64,000 bases of DNA, from NCBI RefSeq assembly GCF_008386495.1, contig NZ_VTHJ01000013.1:62001-126000 (forward strand). The letters run 5' to 3'. This document shows positions 18,401-27,330 of the stretch, piece by piece. Each line of letters starts with the position of its first letter. The first letter of the stretch is position 1. The DNA is from Streptomyces tailanensis. GTDB lineage: Bacteria > Actinomycetota > Actinomycetes > Streptomycetales > Streptomycetaceae. Under the pieces are notes generated by a model. That model was not told the DNA's origin. It saw only the letters and a program-made list of their open reading frames with translations, and ran no database searches. The translations under genes were made by a program, and so were the position numbers.

Positions 18401-21400
18401 GGTGACCTGGACGGGACGGCCCACGGCCTACCCTGCGTCGGCCACCAACGGCGAACGACAACCCACGAGTTGGCAGACCACGGCGAAGTCGACGTACGAC
18501 ACCCTCGGCCGGGTGCTGACGGGCACCGACTCGGCGGGCAACACGGCGAGCACCACCTACACCCCCACCGCGGCAGGCCCGTTGACCCGCACCAAGGTCA
18601 CCAACGCGGCCGGCCAGTCGATGTACACCTACGCCGACCCGGCCACCGGCAACCCGGTCAAGATCTACGACGTCAACCTGAAGAAGACCGATCTCACCTA
18701 CGACGCGCTGGGCCGTCTGACCGGGGTGTGGCTGCCCAACCGCTCCAAGGACGCGGGCCAGAGCGCCAACACCACGTTCGCGTACTCGGTCACCAACGAC
18801 GCCGCGTCCTGGACGTCGACCTCCACCCTGAAGGCGGACGGCAGCTCGTACGACACGACGTACACGATCTACGACGCACTGCTGCGCCGGCTCCAGGTCC
18901 AGTCCCCGGCGGCGACCGACGGTCGCCTGCTCACCGACACCCGCTACGACACCCGCGGCCTGGTGTACGAGACGCACGCGGACATCTACGACACCACCAG
19001 CGAGCCCAACTCCACCTACACACGGGCCGAGTACGGCGAGTCGCCCAGCCAGACCGAGACGGTCTACGACGGCGCCGGACGGGCGACCAAGTCCACGTTC
19101 CTGATCGGCGGCGTGGCGCAGTGGTCCAGTACGATGTCCTACACCGGTGACTCGACGGCCACCTCCGCAGTGGAGGGCGGCTCGGCGACCCGGGTCTTGA
19201 CCGACGCCCAGGGCAGGACTACCGAGCGCCGCGAGTACGCGGGCACCTCGCCGTCGGGCAGCACGTACACGTCCACGGGCTACACCTACACGCGCGACGG
19301 ACTGAAGAAGACGGTCACCGGTCCGGACGGCGAGCAATGGTCGTACGGCTATGACCTGTTCGGCCGCCAGACCTCCGCGACCGACCCCGACACCGGCACC
19401 ACCGCCACCGCGTACACGGCACTCGACAAGGCCGAAACCGTCACCGACGCGCGCGGCAAGAAGCTGCTGTACGGGTACGACGCCATCGGCCGTACCACCG
19501 GCGTGTGGGAGACGTCGAAGACGGACGCCAACAAGCTGATCGCATACGCCTACGACGGCCTGGCCAAGGGCCAGTTGGACTCCACCACCCGCTACGTGGG
19601 CGGCACGGGTGGTGACGCCTACACCGACGCGGTCGTCTCCTACGACAGCCTGTACCAGGTCACGGAGTCGTCGTTCACCCTGCCGTCCGACGACCCGCTG
19701 GTCGTCTCCGGCGCGGTCCCGTCCGCCACGCTGACCTTCAAGACGGACTACAACGTCGACGGCACGGTCGCCTCCTCGTACGAGCCGGCCGCGGGCGGTC
19801 TGGACGACGAGTGGGTCTCCACCACCTACGGCGACGCCGGCCTGCCGGAGACGGTCTCCGGTGCTTCGGGCTACCTGCTCGGGGCGTCGTACTCGGCGCG
19901 CGGCGAGGTCGAGCAGCTCACGCTCGGCGCGTCCGCGGCGGCGGGCACCCCGAAGGCATACGTCAACAACACCTGGGAGGAGGGCACCAACCGCCTCACC
20001 GAGTCGCACGTCACGACCACCACGCACCCCTACATGCTGCAGGACCTGAAGTACGGCTACGACGACGCCGGCAACGTCCTGTCCATCGCCGACCCGACCA
20101 CCCTGGGCGGCACGAGCGAGACCGACAACCAGTGCTTCGCCTACGACGGTTACCGCCGTCTGACCGAGGCATGGACCCCGGCCACCGCCGACTGCTCCAC
20201 CTCGGGCCGCACCACGGCCAACCTCGACGGGGCGTCCCCGTACTGGACGTCGTACACCTACAACGACGCGGGCTTGCGCACCACCGAGACCGACCGCACG
20301 ACGAGCGGCACGACCACCCGGACGTACTGTTACGACGCCAACCGTCTCCACGCCCTGAAGGCGACCACGACGAGCGGCAACTGCCTCACCGCGGCGGAGC
20401 AGTACACCTACAACGACATCGGCGCCACCGAAACCCGCCCCGACGGAACCGCCACCCAATCCCTGACCTGGAACAGCGAGGGCAAGCCGGCCACGCTCAC
20501 CGAGACCGGCACGGACGCCGCCGACGGCACCACGGAGTACGTGTACGACGCCGACGGCACCCTGCTGATCCGCCGCAACACCCAGGGCGAGAGCGTCCTG
20601 TACCTCGGCGCCACGGAGGTTCACCACAACGCGGCGACCGGCGACATCTGGGGACAGCGCTCCTACACGGCGAGCGGCTCACCGATCGCCGTCCGCAGCA
20701 ACGAGTCGGGCACCGAGACCCTGTCGTTCCTGGCCGGTGATGCCCACGGAACGTCCACCTTGGCGGTCTCCTCCACCGATCTGGCCGTCACCAAGCGGTA
20801 CTTCACGCCCTTCGGCGAGACCCGCGACGGCGGCACGGGAACGTGGCCGGACGACAAGGCCTTCCTCGGCATGACCGCCGACGAGAGCACCGGTCTCACC
20901 CACGTCGGCGCCCGCGAGTACGACCCCTCCCTCGGCCGCTTCATCAGCGTCGACCCACTCCTCGAACTCGAGAAGCACCAGTCACTCAACGGCTACGGTT
21001 ATAGCGAGAACAACCCCGTCACGCTGGCCGACCCGTCCGGGCTCGGCACCCCCGAGTGCATGAGCGGGGTCATCACCGGCTGCACCAACGGCGTTCCCGA
21101 CAGCGACTCGGTGTACCACCCCGAGCGGGAGCGCACGGGCACGGTCTCGCTGAACGACGCGTCGACGGCCGCCTACTACAACACCGTCGCCGCGGTCGAG
21201 GAAGGGCTCCCGTACGTCCGGAACCCCGCCACGGTCAGCAAGGACGAGTTCCACAAGGCGATGGTGAAGTACCAGGGGAGCTACGACGGGGCCGTCCACG
21301 ACTCGATGTGGATGATGTGGCTCTACGGCTACGACGAGGAGGTCATCGACAACTTCGGTCCCTGCCTGATCCTCGACTGCTCCGGGGCGGTCACCACGGA

Positions 21401-22319
21401 GGACGTCCGGAACCTCCCGCTGAACCGGGAGAGCTTCCTGGAGATGTTCGGCCGGGCGTACGCCGAGGGACTCGGCTCCCGCATGGGGGTCGGGCAGGGC
21501 TCGAAGGGTGGCAAGGGAGCCAAGGGCGGCTGCAAGTGCTTCCTGGCCGGAACCGATGTCCTGCTCGCCGACGGCACCACCAAGGACATCGAGGACGTCG
21601 AACTCGGCGACGAGGTCCAGGCGTTGGACCCGGAGACCGGAGAGGCCGGCCCGCGTGAGGTCGTCCGCCTGATCGTCACCGAGGACGACAAGTTCTTCAA
21701 CGAACTCTCCATCGCCACGGAAGACGGCATCGAGCAGCTCACCGCCACGCACGAGCACCCCTTCTGGTCGCCCTCCGCGGGCGCCTGGATCGACGCGGGC
21801 CGCCTTGCCACCGGTATGACCCTGCTCACCGACGACGGCGACACCGTCGTCGTCACCGGCAACCAGGCCTTCACCCGGCACGCGACCACCTACAACCTCA
21901 CGGTCGACGACCTGCACACCTACTATGTGCTGGCCGGGGAGACCCCCGTTCTCGTCCACAACTCGAGCTGCGTCCCGCTCCCGGACTTCAACTCCAGCTT
22001 TTCCGCCGTGCGGCACTACTCGAAGCATGTGCTGGGCGTGAAGGGCGGAAAGAAGGGCAAGCTCAGCGCCGTCCCCGGAGGCGGGAACATGCCCGAGTTC
22101 AGAGGACCCGGCGGGTATGCGCGATACCGGGAGGCTGCCCGGAGCTTCATGTCCGGTGCCGGTCCGAAGGGATCGATCTCCCTCCCCAGCACGAGTGGTG
22201 GAATGTTCCGGGTCGACCCGAAGACCGGATACTTCGGATACATGAACTCGTCCGGCACGATCTCCACCTTCTACCGCCCCAAGGGCGATCCGGTCGACTA
22301 CTTCTGGAGCCAGTTCTAG
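15444..22319 (+). CDS. Rhs/YD-repeat polymorphic toxin with Hint domain and C-terminal toxin
   Basis: A 2291-aa secreted protein. The signal peptide is LVVVTGALVASLLTPVAFA. A SpvB/TcB-like N-terminal region is followed by many YD repeats (TYDALGR, YGYDLFGR, YGYDAIGR, YDDAGN). The Rhs core end is GAREYDPSLGRFISVDP, then NPVTLADPSG. After a linker comes a Hint (hedgehog/intein) autoprocessing domain from Cys2032 (CFLAGTDVLLADGT) to VHN ending at Asn2173. The last 118 residues form a separate toxin module with HYSKH, GYARYREAARSF and TISTFYRP, resembling BECR-fold RNase toxins (inference). The start could also be ATG 15456. The stop overlaps the immunity candidate. Confidence 0.93.
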   Translation: MRYGMSTSLRWRGGLVVVTGALVASLLTPVAFAADADPLGRLATQKERVSKVREVTGLGAKKARAKVADSKADNQAQAKRARAEQNASWPKAGEASLDLADGRAKAAPGGLPVVLTPAKDTAPSATVEVLSRKAAEAAGVSGVLLTVSGNGKAKLSLDYGEFASAYGGGWAGRLRLVELPACALTTPEKAKCREQQPLKSSNDITAQELSATVELDGGTGVSTQLMREASTAEATVLAATATSGQSASGSGDYTASPLTSSATWSAGSSSGSFTWSYDIEVPPAAAGPAPSLSLSYDSGSVDGKTASTNNQATQVGEGFSLTSSYVERSYGSCDEDGHEEKYDRCWKYENASLVLNGKSSELVKDDTSGEWRLKDDDAATVTHSTDGDNADNNGEYWTVVTGDGTKYVFGLNKLSGAGDERTNSVWTVPVFGDDEGEPCYDATFASASCTQAWRWNLDYVEDTHGNAMSYWYTKESNSYAKNGASTATATYTRGGYLTKILYGQRAGTLFTADASGKVTFDYSERCTADDCSELTDGTSDNWPDVPFDAICAADADCEENQSPAFFTRKRLTGINTYSWSASSSAYTEVDSWKLTQQFLDGGDIGDTSDQTLTLKSLTRTGKNGDDIALDPITFTYQMRENRVDATDDILPLTRPRIETVTSETGAITTVTVSEPECVRGSHMPAAEDDNSLSCYPQYWNINGAAEASVDWFHKYRVTAVSTADPTGQNEAVYNSYTYSGPGWHYNDDPLTPSDERTWSQWRGYRKVTAYTGSSDLTQSKTVSLYLQGMDGDKTSSGTRSVTEEGLELTGLTVADITDSDPYSGFLREQITYDGSTPVSVTVNTPWKSKTATQHKSYADTEAYYVRTEKTSTHTYLTGTSSWRTSSTETVYDDYGMAVTVQDNGDEAVDDDQTCARTWYARNDTLGINSLVSRSRTVGRVCSAAETDLSLPTNSETRGDVLSDAATVYDNTSATAWTASQSPTKGEVTWTGRPTAYPASATNGERQPTSWQTTAKSTYDTLGRVLTGTDSAGNTASTTYTPTAAGPLTRTKVTNAAGQSMYTYADPATGNPVKIYDVNLKKTDLTYDALGRLTGVWLPNRSKDAGQSANTTFAYSVTNDAASWTSTSTLKADGSSYDTTYTIYDALLRRLQVQSPAATDGRLLTDTRYDTRGLVYETHADIYDTTSEPNSTYTRAEYGESPSQTETVYDGAGRATKSTFLIGGVAQWSSTMSYTGDSTATSAVEGGSATRVLTDAQGRTTERREYAGTSPSGSTYTSTGYTYTRDGLKKTVTGPDGEQWSYGYDLFGRQTSATDPDTGTTATAYTALDKAETVTDARGKKLLYGYDAIGRTTGVWETSKTDANKLIAYAYDGLAKGQLDSTTRYVGGTGGDAYTDAVVSYDSLYQVTESSFTLPSDDPLVVSGAVPSATLTFKTDYNVDGTVASSYEPAAGGLDDEWVSTTYGDAGLPETVSGASGYLLGASYSARGEVEQLTLGASAAAGTPKAYVNNTWEEGTNRLTESHVTTTTHPYMLQDLKYGYDDAGNVLSIADPTTLGGTSETDNQCFAYDGYRRLTEAWTPATADCSTSGRTTANLDGASPYWTSYTYNDAGLRTTETDRTTSGTTTRTYCYDANRLHALKATTTSGNCLTAAEQYTYNDIGATETRPDGTATQSLTWNSEGKPATLTETGTDAADGTTEYVYDADGTLLIRRNTQGESVLYLGATEVHHNAATGDIWGQRSYTASGSPIAVRSNESGTETLSFLAGDAHGTSTLAVSSTDLAVTKRYFTPFGETRDGGTGTWPDDKAFLGMTADESTGLTHVGAREYDPSLGRFISVDPLLELEKHQSLNGYGYSENNPVTLADPSGLGTPECMSGVITGCTNGVPDSDSVYHPERERTGTVSLNDASTAAYYNTVAAVEEGLPYVRNPATVSKDEFHKAMVKYQGSYDGAVHDSMWMMWLYGYDEEVIDNFGPCLILDCSGAVTTEDVRNLPLNRESFLEMFGRAYAEGLGSRMGVGQGSKGGKGAKGGCKCFLAGTDVLLADGTTKDIEDVELGDEVQALDPETGEAGPREVVRLIVTEDDKFFNELSIATEDGIEQLTATHEHPFWSPSAGAWIDAGRLATGMTLLTDDGDTVVVTGNQAFTRHATTYNLTVDDLHTYYVLAGETPVLVHNSSCVPLPDFNSSFSAVRHYSKHVLGVKGGKKGKLSAVPGGGNMPEFRGPGGYARYREAARSFMSGAGPKGSISLPSTSGGMFRVDPKTGYFGYMNSSGTISTFYRPKGDPVDYFWSQF

Positions 22320-22729
22320 TGAGCACCACCCGCCGGTTCGTGGAACGGATCCAGCAGATCGCCCTGGCCCGTGGATGGCGTGACCCGGTTCTTCCCGGAA
22401 GCCTCCTCAGTGCCTGGGAACTCATGGTCGACGAGTGCGCGACCGGGTACGAGTCCGATCTCTCCGAGTACCTGAACGACCTGTCGGTGCGCGGGCTTCT
22501 CCAGCACGTCCTCGACGACCCGGACATCCAGGCGTGCGACGAGTACGCCTGGTTCGCGGCGGAGGTCCAGCGCATCGACGGCGGATTCCGGGACGTCCTT
22601 CACGACGGCCCGGTAGTCCGGCCCGGCGACTCGTACTGGTGGAGCAGAAAGGTGCCGTCGTTCGGACAGCGGGAATTCGTGGACGACGTCCGTGAGCGGT
22701 ACTCGGTCGAACTCAGGGAGGTCGAGTAG
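22319..22729 (+). CDS. putative immunity protein for the Rhs toxin
   Basis: An acidic 136-aa cytoplasmic protein with no recognised domain. Its GTG start shares one base with the toxin stop (TAGTG), the tight arrangement typical of polymorphic toxin-immunity pairs. By analogy with those systems it should bind and neutralise the C-terminal toxin in the producing cell. No other evidence is visible. An orphan protein of another role cannot be excluded. Confidence 0.7.
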   Translation: MSTTRRFVERIQQIALARGWRDPVLPGSLLSAWELMVDECATGYESDLSEYLNDLSVRGLLQHVLDDPDIQACDEYAWFAAEVQRIDGGFRDVLHDGPVVRPGDSYWWSRKVPSFGQREFVDDVRERYSVELREVE

Positions 22730-22786
22730 GGGCATGGGGACCCGGGGCCCCGGGCCGTTCGACACAAGTTCTGTCTTGGCCCTCGA

Positions 22787-23971
22787 CTAGAGCCGTGCCC
22801 CCTTCAACGCCATGTGCAGCAGCAGCCGGTCCTCCCCGTCGTCCAGGTCGAGCCCGGTGAGCTTCTCGACGCGGGAGAGGCGGTAGTAGAGGGTCTGGCG
22901 GTGGATGCCCAACTCGGCCGCCGTGCGCCCGGCCTGGCCCGCGCAGTCGAGGAACACCTCGGCGGTGTGGGCGAGTTCGCGGTGAGCGGGGGAGAGCAGG
23001 GTACGTACGGCAGGGTCCTGGGGAGCCTCCGGCGGCAGGGCGGTCAGCAGGCGGTAGGGGCCGATGGAGCGCCACTCGGCGACCGGGCCGAGGCGCGGCT
23101 CCGCCAGTACGGCACGGGCCGCCGCCGACGCCTCCCGCCAGGCGGTGCCAAGGTCGGAGAGGCCGGTGCGAGGGCCCGCGACGCCGGCCGCCGCGTGCGC
23201 GCCCGCCCGCTCCAGCAGCCGGGCGGCGGCCGCGAGCGCCGGGGCCGGTACGTCCGCCGAGCGCAGCCGTACCAGCAGGGCGAGGGTCTGCCCGGCCGCG
23301 CTCCACGGCACCGTGCACAGCGCCGTCGCCCCCGGCACCGTACGGAACGAGGGCGCGTCTTCAGGGTGGGTGGACGGCCACGGGGCCACGCACACCACCG
23401 TGTGGACGCCGTCCCCGCGTGGGCCGAGGGCCGTGCGCAGCTCCGCCACCGCCATGTCCCGCTCCCAGCCGCGCTCGGCGGTGAGGACCGCGCGCAGCTC
23501 CCGGGTGAGGTCGGCGCCCGCCTGTGCCTCGTCCGCGAGGAGGGCACCGATGCGGGAGGCGACCGTCATGGCGGCGGACAGCTGCGCGTCGGTGGGGCCG
23601 GGATCGCCGTCCAGGAGCCAGACGTAACCGAGGGCGACCCCCCGATGACGTACGGGGAGGCAGATGCGGCCGCGCAGCACCCCGGCCGCCGGAGTCGGCG
23701 GAATGCGGACCGGGCCGGTCGCCCGCGTGATGCCGAACCCCTCGAACCACTCCCGCACCGCCGTCGTCGAGCGGCGGGTCAGGATCGAACGGGCGCGGAC
23801 CGGGTCGAGGGCCGACGGATCGAGGGCGCCCTCACTGTCGTACGCGCCGAAGACGATCAGCTCGAAGTCGCGGTTCTCCAGGGTCGCCGGGGCTCCGAGC
23901 AGACCGGAGATCTCGTCGACGAGCTCCTGGTAGTCACCCGTGCTCTTGAAAGGGCCGGCTTCGGACGTCAC
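22787..23971 (-). CDS. PucR/CdaR-type transcriptional regulator, likely for proline catabolism
   Basis: A 394-aa regulator with a central GGDEF-like/PucR region and a C-terminal PucR helix-turn-helix ([30 protein letters not shown]) typical of the family. The GTG at 23971 ([13 protein letters not shown]) is chosen because AGGGAG lies 9 bp upstream; the frame extends to a TTG at 23989. It is divergent from the proline dehydrogenase gene, and this regulator-PRODH-P5CDH arrangement suggests it activates proline degradation. A perfect palindrome GACAGCTGTC in the shared gap could be its operator. Confidence 0.9.
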   Translation of the reverse strand: MTSEAGPFKSTGDYQELVDEISGLLGAPATLENRDFELIVFGAYDSEGALDPSALDPVRARSILTRRSTTAVREWFEGFGITRATGPVRIPPTPAAGVLRGRICLPVRHRGVALGYVWLLDGDPGPTDAQLSAAMTVASRIGALLADEAQAGADLTRELRAVLTAERGWERDMAVAELRTALGPRGDGVHTVVCVAPWPSTHPEDAPSFRTVPGATALCTVPWSAAGQTLALLVRLRSADVPAPALAAAARLLERAGAHAAAGVAGPRTGLSDLGTAWREASAAARAVLAEPRLGPVAEWRSIGPYRLLTALPPEAPQDPAVRTLLSPAHRELAHTAEVFLDCAGQAGRTAAELGIHRQTLYYRLSRVEKLTGLDLDDGEDRLLLHMALKGARL

Positions 23972-24037
23972 CCGGGCATTCTCCCTCAATTCCCCAACTC
24001 TTCATACACCTGTCTGAGATCTGCGGCACGGATGCGT

Positions 24038-24047
24038 GACAGCTGTC
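24038..24047. promoter_or_regulatory. palindromic operator candidate in the PucR/PRODH gap
   Basis: GACAGCTGTC is a perfect 10-bp palindrome in the 145-bp gap between the divergent regulator and proline dehydrogenase genes. The position fits an operator for the PucR-type regulator. No second copy is seen. Confidence 0.35.
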
Positions 24048-24116
24048 GATGGCCGACGATCGGAGGGATCCTTAGGTTTCACGGTGGTTCTATCTGCTGG
24101 TTTGTGGAGGTGCCCC

Positions 24117-25043
24117 GTGCTGGGTCCCGTGATTCTCGCCGCGTCGCGCAGCGACCGGATGCGACGCCTGATCTCGGCGGCGCCCGTGACCAAGCAGGTC
24201 GTCGACCGCTTCATCCCCGGCGAGACCGTCGACGACATCGTTCCCGTCGTCAGGGACCTCACCGACCGGGGCCTGGAAGTCACGCTGGACGTCGTCGGCG
24301 AGGACATCACCCGCCCCGACCAGGCCGGCGCCGCCCGCGACGCCTACCTGGAACTCATCGACCGCCTGAAGGAGCTGGAGCTCGGCGAGCGCGCCGAGGT
24401 GTCGGTGAAACTGTCCCTCTTCGGGCAGGCGCTGCCGGGCGGCCACGAGCTGGCCTTCGCCAATGTCCGCCCGGTCGTCGAGGCCGCCGCCGCGATCGGT
24501 ACGACGGTCACCCTCGACGCGGAGGACCACACCACGCTCGACTCGATGTTCGCCATCCACGACGAACTGCGCCGCGACTTCCCGCAGACCGGCTGCGTCA
24601 TCCAGGCCTACCTCTTCCGCACCGAGGCCGACGCCCGCCGCCTCGCCGCGAACGGCAGCCGCGTACGGCTGGTCAAGGGCGCCTACAAGGAGCCCGCCTC
24701 CGTCGCCTTCCAGCAGAAGACCGAGATCGACAGGGCGTACGTACGCGTCCTGAGGATCCTCATGGAGGGCGAGGGGTACCCGATGATCGGGTCCCACGAC
24801 CCGCGCCTCATCTCCATCGCGCAGGAACTCGCCCGCCGCGCCCAGCGCAAGCTCGACGAGTACGAGTTCCAGATGCTGTACGGCATCCGCGGCGAGGAGC
24901 ATCTGCGCCTCGCCGCCGAGGGACACCGCATGCGGGTCTACACGGCGTACGGCACGGACTGGTACGGCTATTTCATGCGGCGCTTGGCGGAGAAACCGGC
25001 CAATCTCCGCTTCTTCGTCCGCTCGATGGTCAGCAAGGGGTGA
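24117..25043 (+). CDS. proline dehydrogenase
   Basis: FAD-dependent oxidation of L-proline to 1-pyrroline-5-carboxylate, the first step of proline breakdown. The 308-aa monofunctional form contains the barrel motifs VSVKLSLFG, LDAEDHTTLDSMF, IQAYLFRTEADA, RLVKGAYKEP and YEFQMLYGIR characteristic of PRODH. The GTG at 24117 follows GGAGG by 6 bp. The next gene makes the second enzyme, so the pair converts proline to glutamate. It is divergent from the PucR-type regulator. Confidence 0.95.
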   Translation: MLGPVILAASRSDRMRRLISAAPVTKQVVDRFIPGETVDDIVPVVRDLTDRGLEVTLDVVGEDITRPDQAGAARDAYLELIDRLKELELGERAEVSVKLSLFGQALPGGHELAFANVRPVVEAAAAIGTTVTLDAEDHTTLDSMFAIHDELRRDFPQTGCVIQAYLFRTEADARRLAANGSRVRLVKGAYKEPASVAFQQKTEIDRAYVRVLRILMEGEGYPMIGSHDPRLISIAQELARRAQRKLDEYEFQMLYGIRGEEHLRLAAEGHRMRVYTAYGTDWYGYFMRRLAEKPANLRFFVRSMVSKG

Positions 25044-25075
25044 TGCGCTGGATGAGCGGCGGCTGAGCCGGACCC

Positions 25076-25147
25076 GGTTCCGTGGAAAGGAGTTACGGAA
25101 CCCGTGACTCCGCCCCGAGGGGCTTCTCACGAGCCCGCCTCGGCGAG
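25076..25147 (+). promoter_or_regulatory. structured spacer between PRODH and P5CDH genes
   Basis: GGTTCCGT (25076-25083) and ACGGAACC (25095-25102) pair perfectly and present GGAAAGGAG in the loop. A GTG about 12 nt after AGGAG opens a 16-codon reading frame (MTPPRGASHE...). It is followed by CCGAGG/CCTCGG and GGGCT/AGCCC pairings at about 25110-25145. This may be a leader peptide with a hairpin controlling the downstream gene, or an intercistronic processing or stability element. Confidence 0.35.
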
Positions 25148-25241
25148 TTCGTGACGGTTAAGCCCTGACCGCTGCTCACCATACGCAACGGCTTCGGCTC
25201 CCTCCGGCTGAAGCCCGGGAATCACTCGGAAGAGGTAACCC

Positions 25242-26873
25242 ATGGACGCTGTGACCCAGGTCCCCACCCCCGTCAACGAGCCGGTGCTCGGCTACGCCCC
25301 TGGCTCGCCCGAGCGGGCTCGGCTGGAGGCCAAGCTGAAGGAGCTGGCCGAGAACCCGGTCGACCTGCCGATGACGATCGGCGGCGAGAAGCGGATGGGC
25401 GGCGGCGAGCGGTTCGACGTCGTACAGCCGCACAACCACAAGGCCCGCCTCGGCACCTACGCCAACGCCACCCAGCAGGACGCCCGGGACGCCATCGACG
25501 CGGCCCTCGCCGCCGCGCCCGCCTGGCGCGCGATGTCCTTCGACGACCGCGCCGCGATCATCCTGCGCGCCGCCGAACTGCTCTCCGGCCCCTGGCGCGA
25601 GACGCTGGCGGCCTCGACGATGCTCGGCCAGTCCAAGACCATCCAGCAGGCCGAGATCGACACCCCCTGCGAGCTGATCGACTTCTGGCGCTTCAACGTC
25701 AAGTACGCCCGTGACCTGCTCGCCGAGCAGCCCCCGGCCAACTCCCCGGGCGTCTGGAACCGCCTCGACCACCGCCCGCTGGAGGGCTTCGTCTACGCGA
25801 TCACCCCCTTCAACTTCTCGGCGATCGCGGGCAACCTGCCCACCGCCCCCGCGCTCATGGGCAACGTGGTGGTCTGGAAGCCGTCCCCGACCCAGACCCA
25901 CGCCGCCGTCCTGCTCATGCGGCTGCTGGAGGAGGCGGGCCTGCCCAAGGGCGTCATCAACCTCGTCACCGGGGACGGCATCGAGGTCTCCAAGGTGGCT
26001 CTCGAACACCGCGACCTCGCCGGCATCCACTTCACCGGCTCGACCAGGACCTTCCAGTACCTGTGGAAGACGGTCGGCGCGAACATCGAGAAGTACCGCT
26101 CGTACCCGCGCCTCGTCGGCGAGACCGGCGGCAAGGACTTCGTGGTCGCCCACCCGTCCGCCGACCGCGCCATCCTGAAGACGGCCCTGACCCGGGGCGC
26201 CTTCGAGTACCAGGGGCAGAAGTGCAGCGCGACCTCGCGTGCCTACATCCCCACCTCGATCTGGAACTCCGGCTTCAAGGAGGAGTTCGCGGCCGAGGTC
26301 GACGGCATCACCATGGGCGACGTCACCGACCTGTCGAACTTCGTCGGCGCGGTCATCGACGAGCGCGCCTTCGCCAAGAACAAGGCCGCCATCGACCACG
26401 CCAAGTCCGACCCGGCCTGCACGATCGTCGCGGGCGGCACCTACGACGACTCGGTCGGCTACTTCGTCCGCCCGACGGTCGTCGAGTGCACGGACCCGGA
26501 GAACGAGGTCTTCACCACGGAGTACTTCGGCCCGTTCCTCGCGGTGCACGTCTACGAGGACGAGGCGTACGACGAGATGCTGACCCAGATGGAGTCGGTG
26601 TCGGACTACGCCCTGACGGGCGCCGTCATCGCGGGCGACCGCGCGGCCGCCGCCCACACGATGAACAAGCTCCGCTACGCGGCCGGCAACTTCTACATCA
26701 ACGACAAGTCGACGGGTGCCGTGGTCGGCCAGCAGCCGTTCGGCGGCGGCCGCTCCTCCGGCACGAACGACAAGGCGGGAGCCCCGCAGAACCTGATGCG
26801 CTGGACCCTGACCCGCGCGATCAAGGAAACCCTGGTGGCGCCGACGGACTACACGTACCCGCACATGGGCTGA
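25242..26873 (+). CDS. pruA: L-glutamate gamma-semialdehyde (1-pyrroline-5-carboxylate) dehydrogenase
   Basis: NAD-dependent oxidation of glutamate semialdehyde to glutamate, completing proline catabolism. The 543-aa protein is an aldehyde dehydrogenase of the P5CDH group: general base Glu294 in GETGGKDF, nucleophile Cys328 in GQKCSATSR, and the NAD-site segment YAITPFNFSAIAGNLP. GGAAGAGG precedes the ATG at 25242. It lies 198 bp after proline dehydrogenase. Confidence 0.96.
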   Translation: MDAVTQVPTPVNEPVLGYAPGSPERARLEAKLKELAENPVDLPMTIGGEKRMGGGERFDVVQPHNHKARLGTYANATQQDARDAIDAALAAAPAWRAMSFDDRAAIILRAAELLSGPWRETLAASTMLGQSKTIQQAEIDTPCELIDFWRFNVKYARDLLAEQPPANSPGVWNRLDHRPLEGFVYAITPFNFSAIAGNLPTAPALMGNVVVWKPSPTQTHAAVLLMRLLEEAGLPKGVINLVTGDGIEVSKVALEHRDLAGIHFTGSTRTFQYLWKTVGANIEKYRSYPRLVGETGGKDFVVAHPSADRAILKTALTRGAFEYQGQKCSATSRAYIPTSIWNSGFKEEFAAEVDGITMGDVTDLSNFVGAVIDERAFAKNKAAIDHAKSDPACTIVAGGTYDDSVGYFVRPTVVECTDPENEVFTTEYFGPFLAVHVYEDEAYDEMLTQMESVSDYALTGAVIAGDRAAAAHTMNKLRYAAGNFYINDKSTGAVVGQQPFGGGRSSGTNDKAGAPQNLMRWTLTRAIKETLVAPTDYTYPHMG

Positions 26874-26892
26874 ACCGCCCGGCGACCGACGC

Positions 26893-26929
26893 CGCGCCCG
26901 GCACCTCCACCACGGAGGGGCCGGGCGCG
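26893..26929 (+). terminator. terminator after pruA
   Basis: A 10-bp perfect stem, CGCGCCCGGC (26893-26902) with GCCGGGCGCG (26920-26929), lies 20 bp after the pruA stop. There is no T-tract, as is common in Streptomyces. Confidence 0.65.
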
Positions 26930-27198
26930 ACCGCGTTCCCGAGGATGAAAAGCGCAGGTCAGCGGCGTGTGACCCAATCCACCGTCTCAGATAGTAGGAA
27001 GTCCGACTAATTGTGGAGACAGATGCTCCGGACTCGCTTAGCTTTGTAGGAGCCGAACGTCTCGCTCGACCAAGCGAATGGCGGTCGTGAGCCGGAGCCC
27101 GAGGCAGGCAACCCCTGCGGCCCCGCTCCCCGCCCCATCCGGCGTCTCGCAACCCCCCGTTTCCGTACTCCGGATTGCCTCGAAGGAGTCGATTCCCC
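26930..27198 (+). promoter_or_regulatory. gene-free leader of the 43-aa gene, with an AT-richer block
   Basis: Between the pruA terminator and the small gene at 27199. The block 26981-27018 is AT-rich for this genome and is bounded by GTCTC and GAGAC arms enclosing AGATAGTAGGAAGTCC. It probably contains the promoter of the small gene. The rest shows no clear structure to me. Confidence 0.3.
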
Positions 27199-27330
27199 AT
27201 GGCCGAGACGACCGTCCGCCGCCGAGTCCGTCACGCTTCCCCGACGAGCGAGTCCGACCGCAGGAACGCCGCCGCCGCCCTCCAGCGCGCCCTCGACCGC
27301 AGGGACAACGGAGGCTCCACCGGGCACTGA
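27199..27330 (+). CDS. small basic hypothetical protein, 43 aa
   Basis: The ATG is preceded by GAAGGAG at a good distance. The product MAETTVRRRVRHAS... is rich in Arg, has a helical middle (AAAALQRALDRRD) and ends GGSTGH. I recognise no family. Normal Streptomyces codon use and a strong ribosome site support a real gene. A perfect palindrome GGGCACT-G-AGTGCCC overlaps its stop codon. Confidence 0.65.
   Translation: MAETTVRRRVRHASPTSESDRRNAAAALQRALDRRDNGGSTGH

Noticed and set aside
16041..20627. 1528-aa open frame antisense to the Rhs gene
   Set aside because: Long antisense frames are expected opposite GC-rich Streptomyces genes. The translation is Val/Arg/Gly-rich with no recognisable domain, while the sense strand encodes clear YD repeats.
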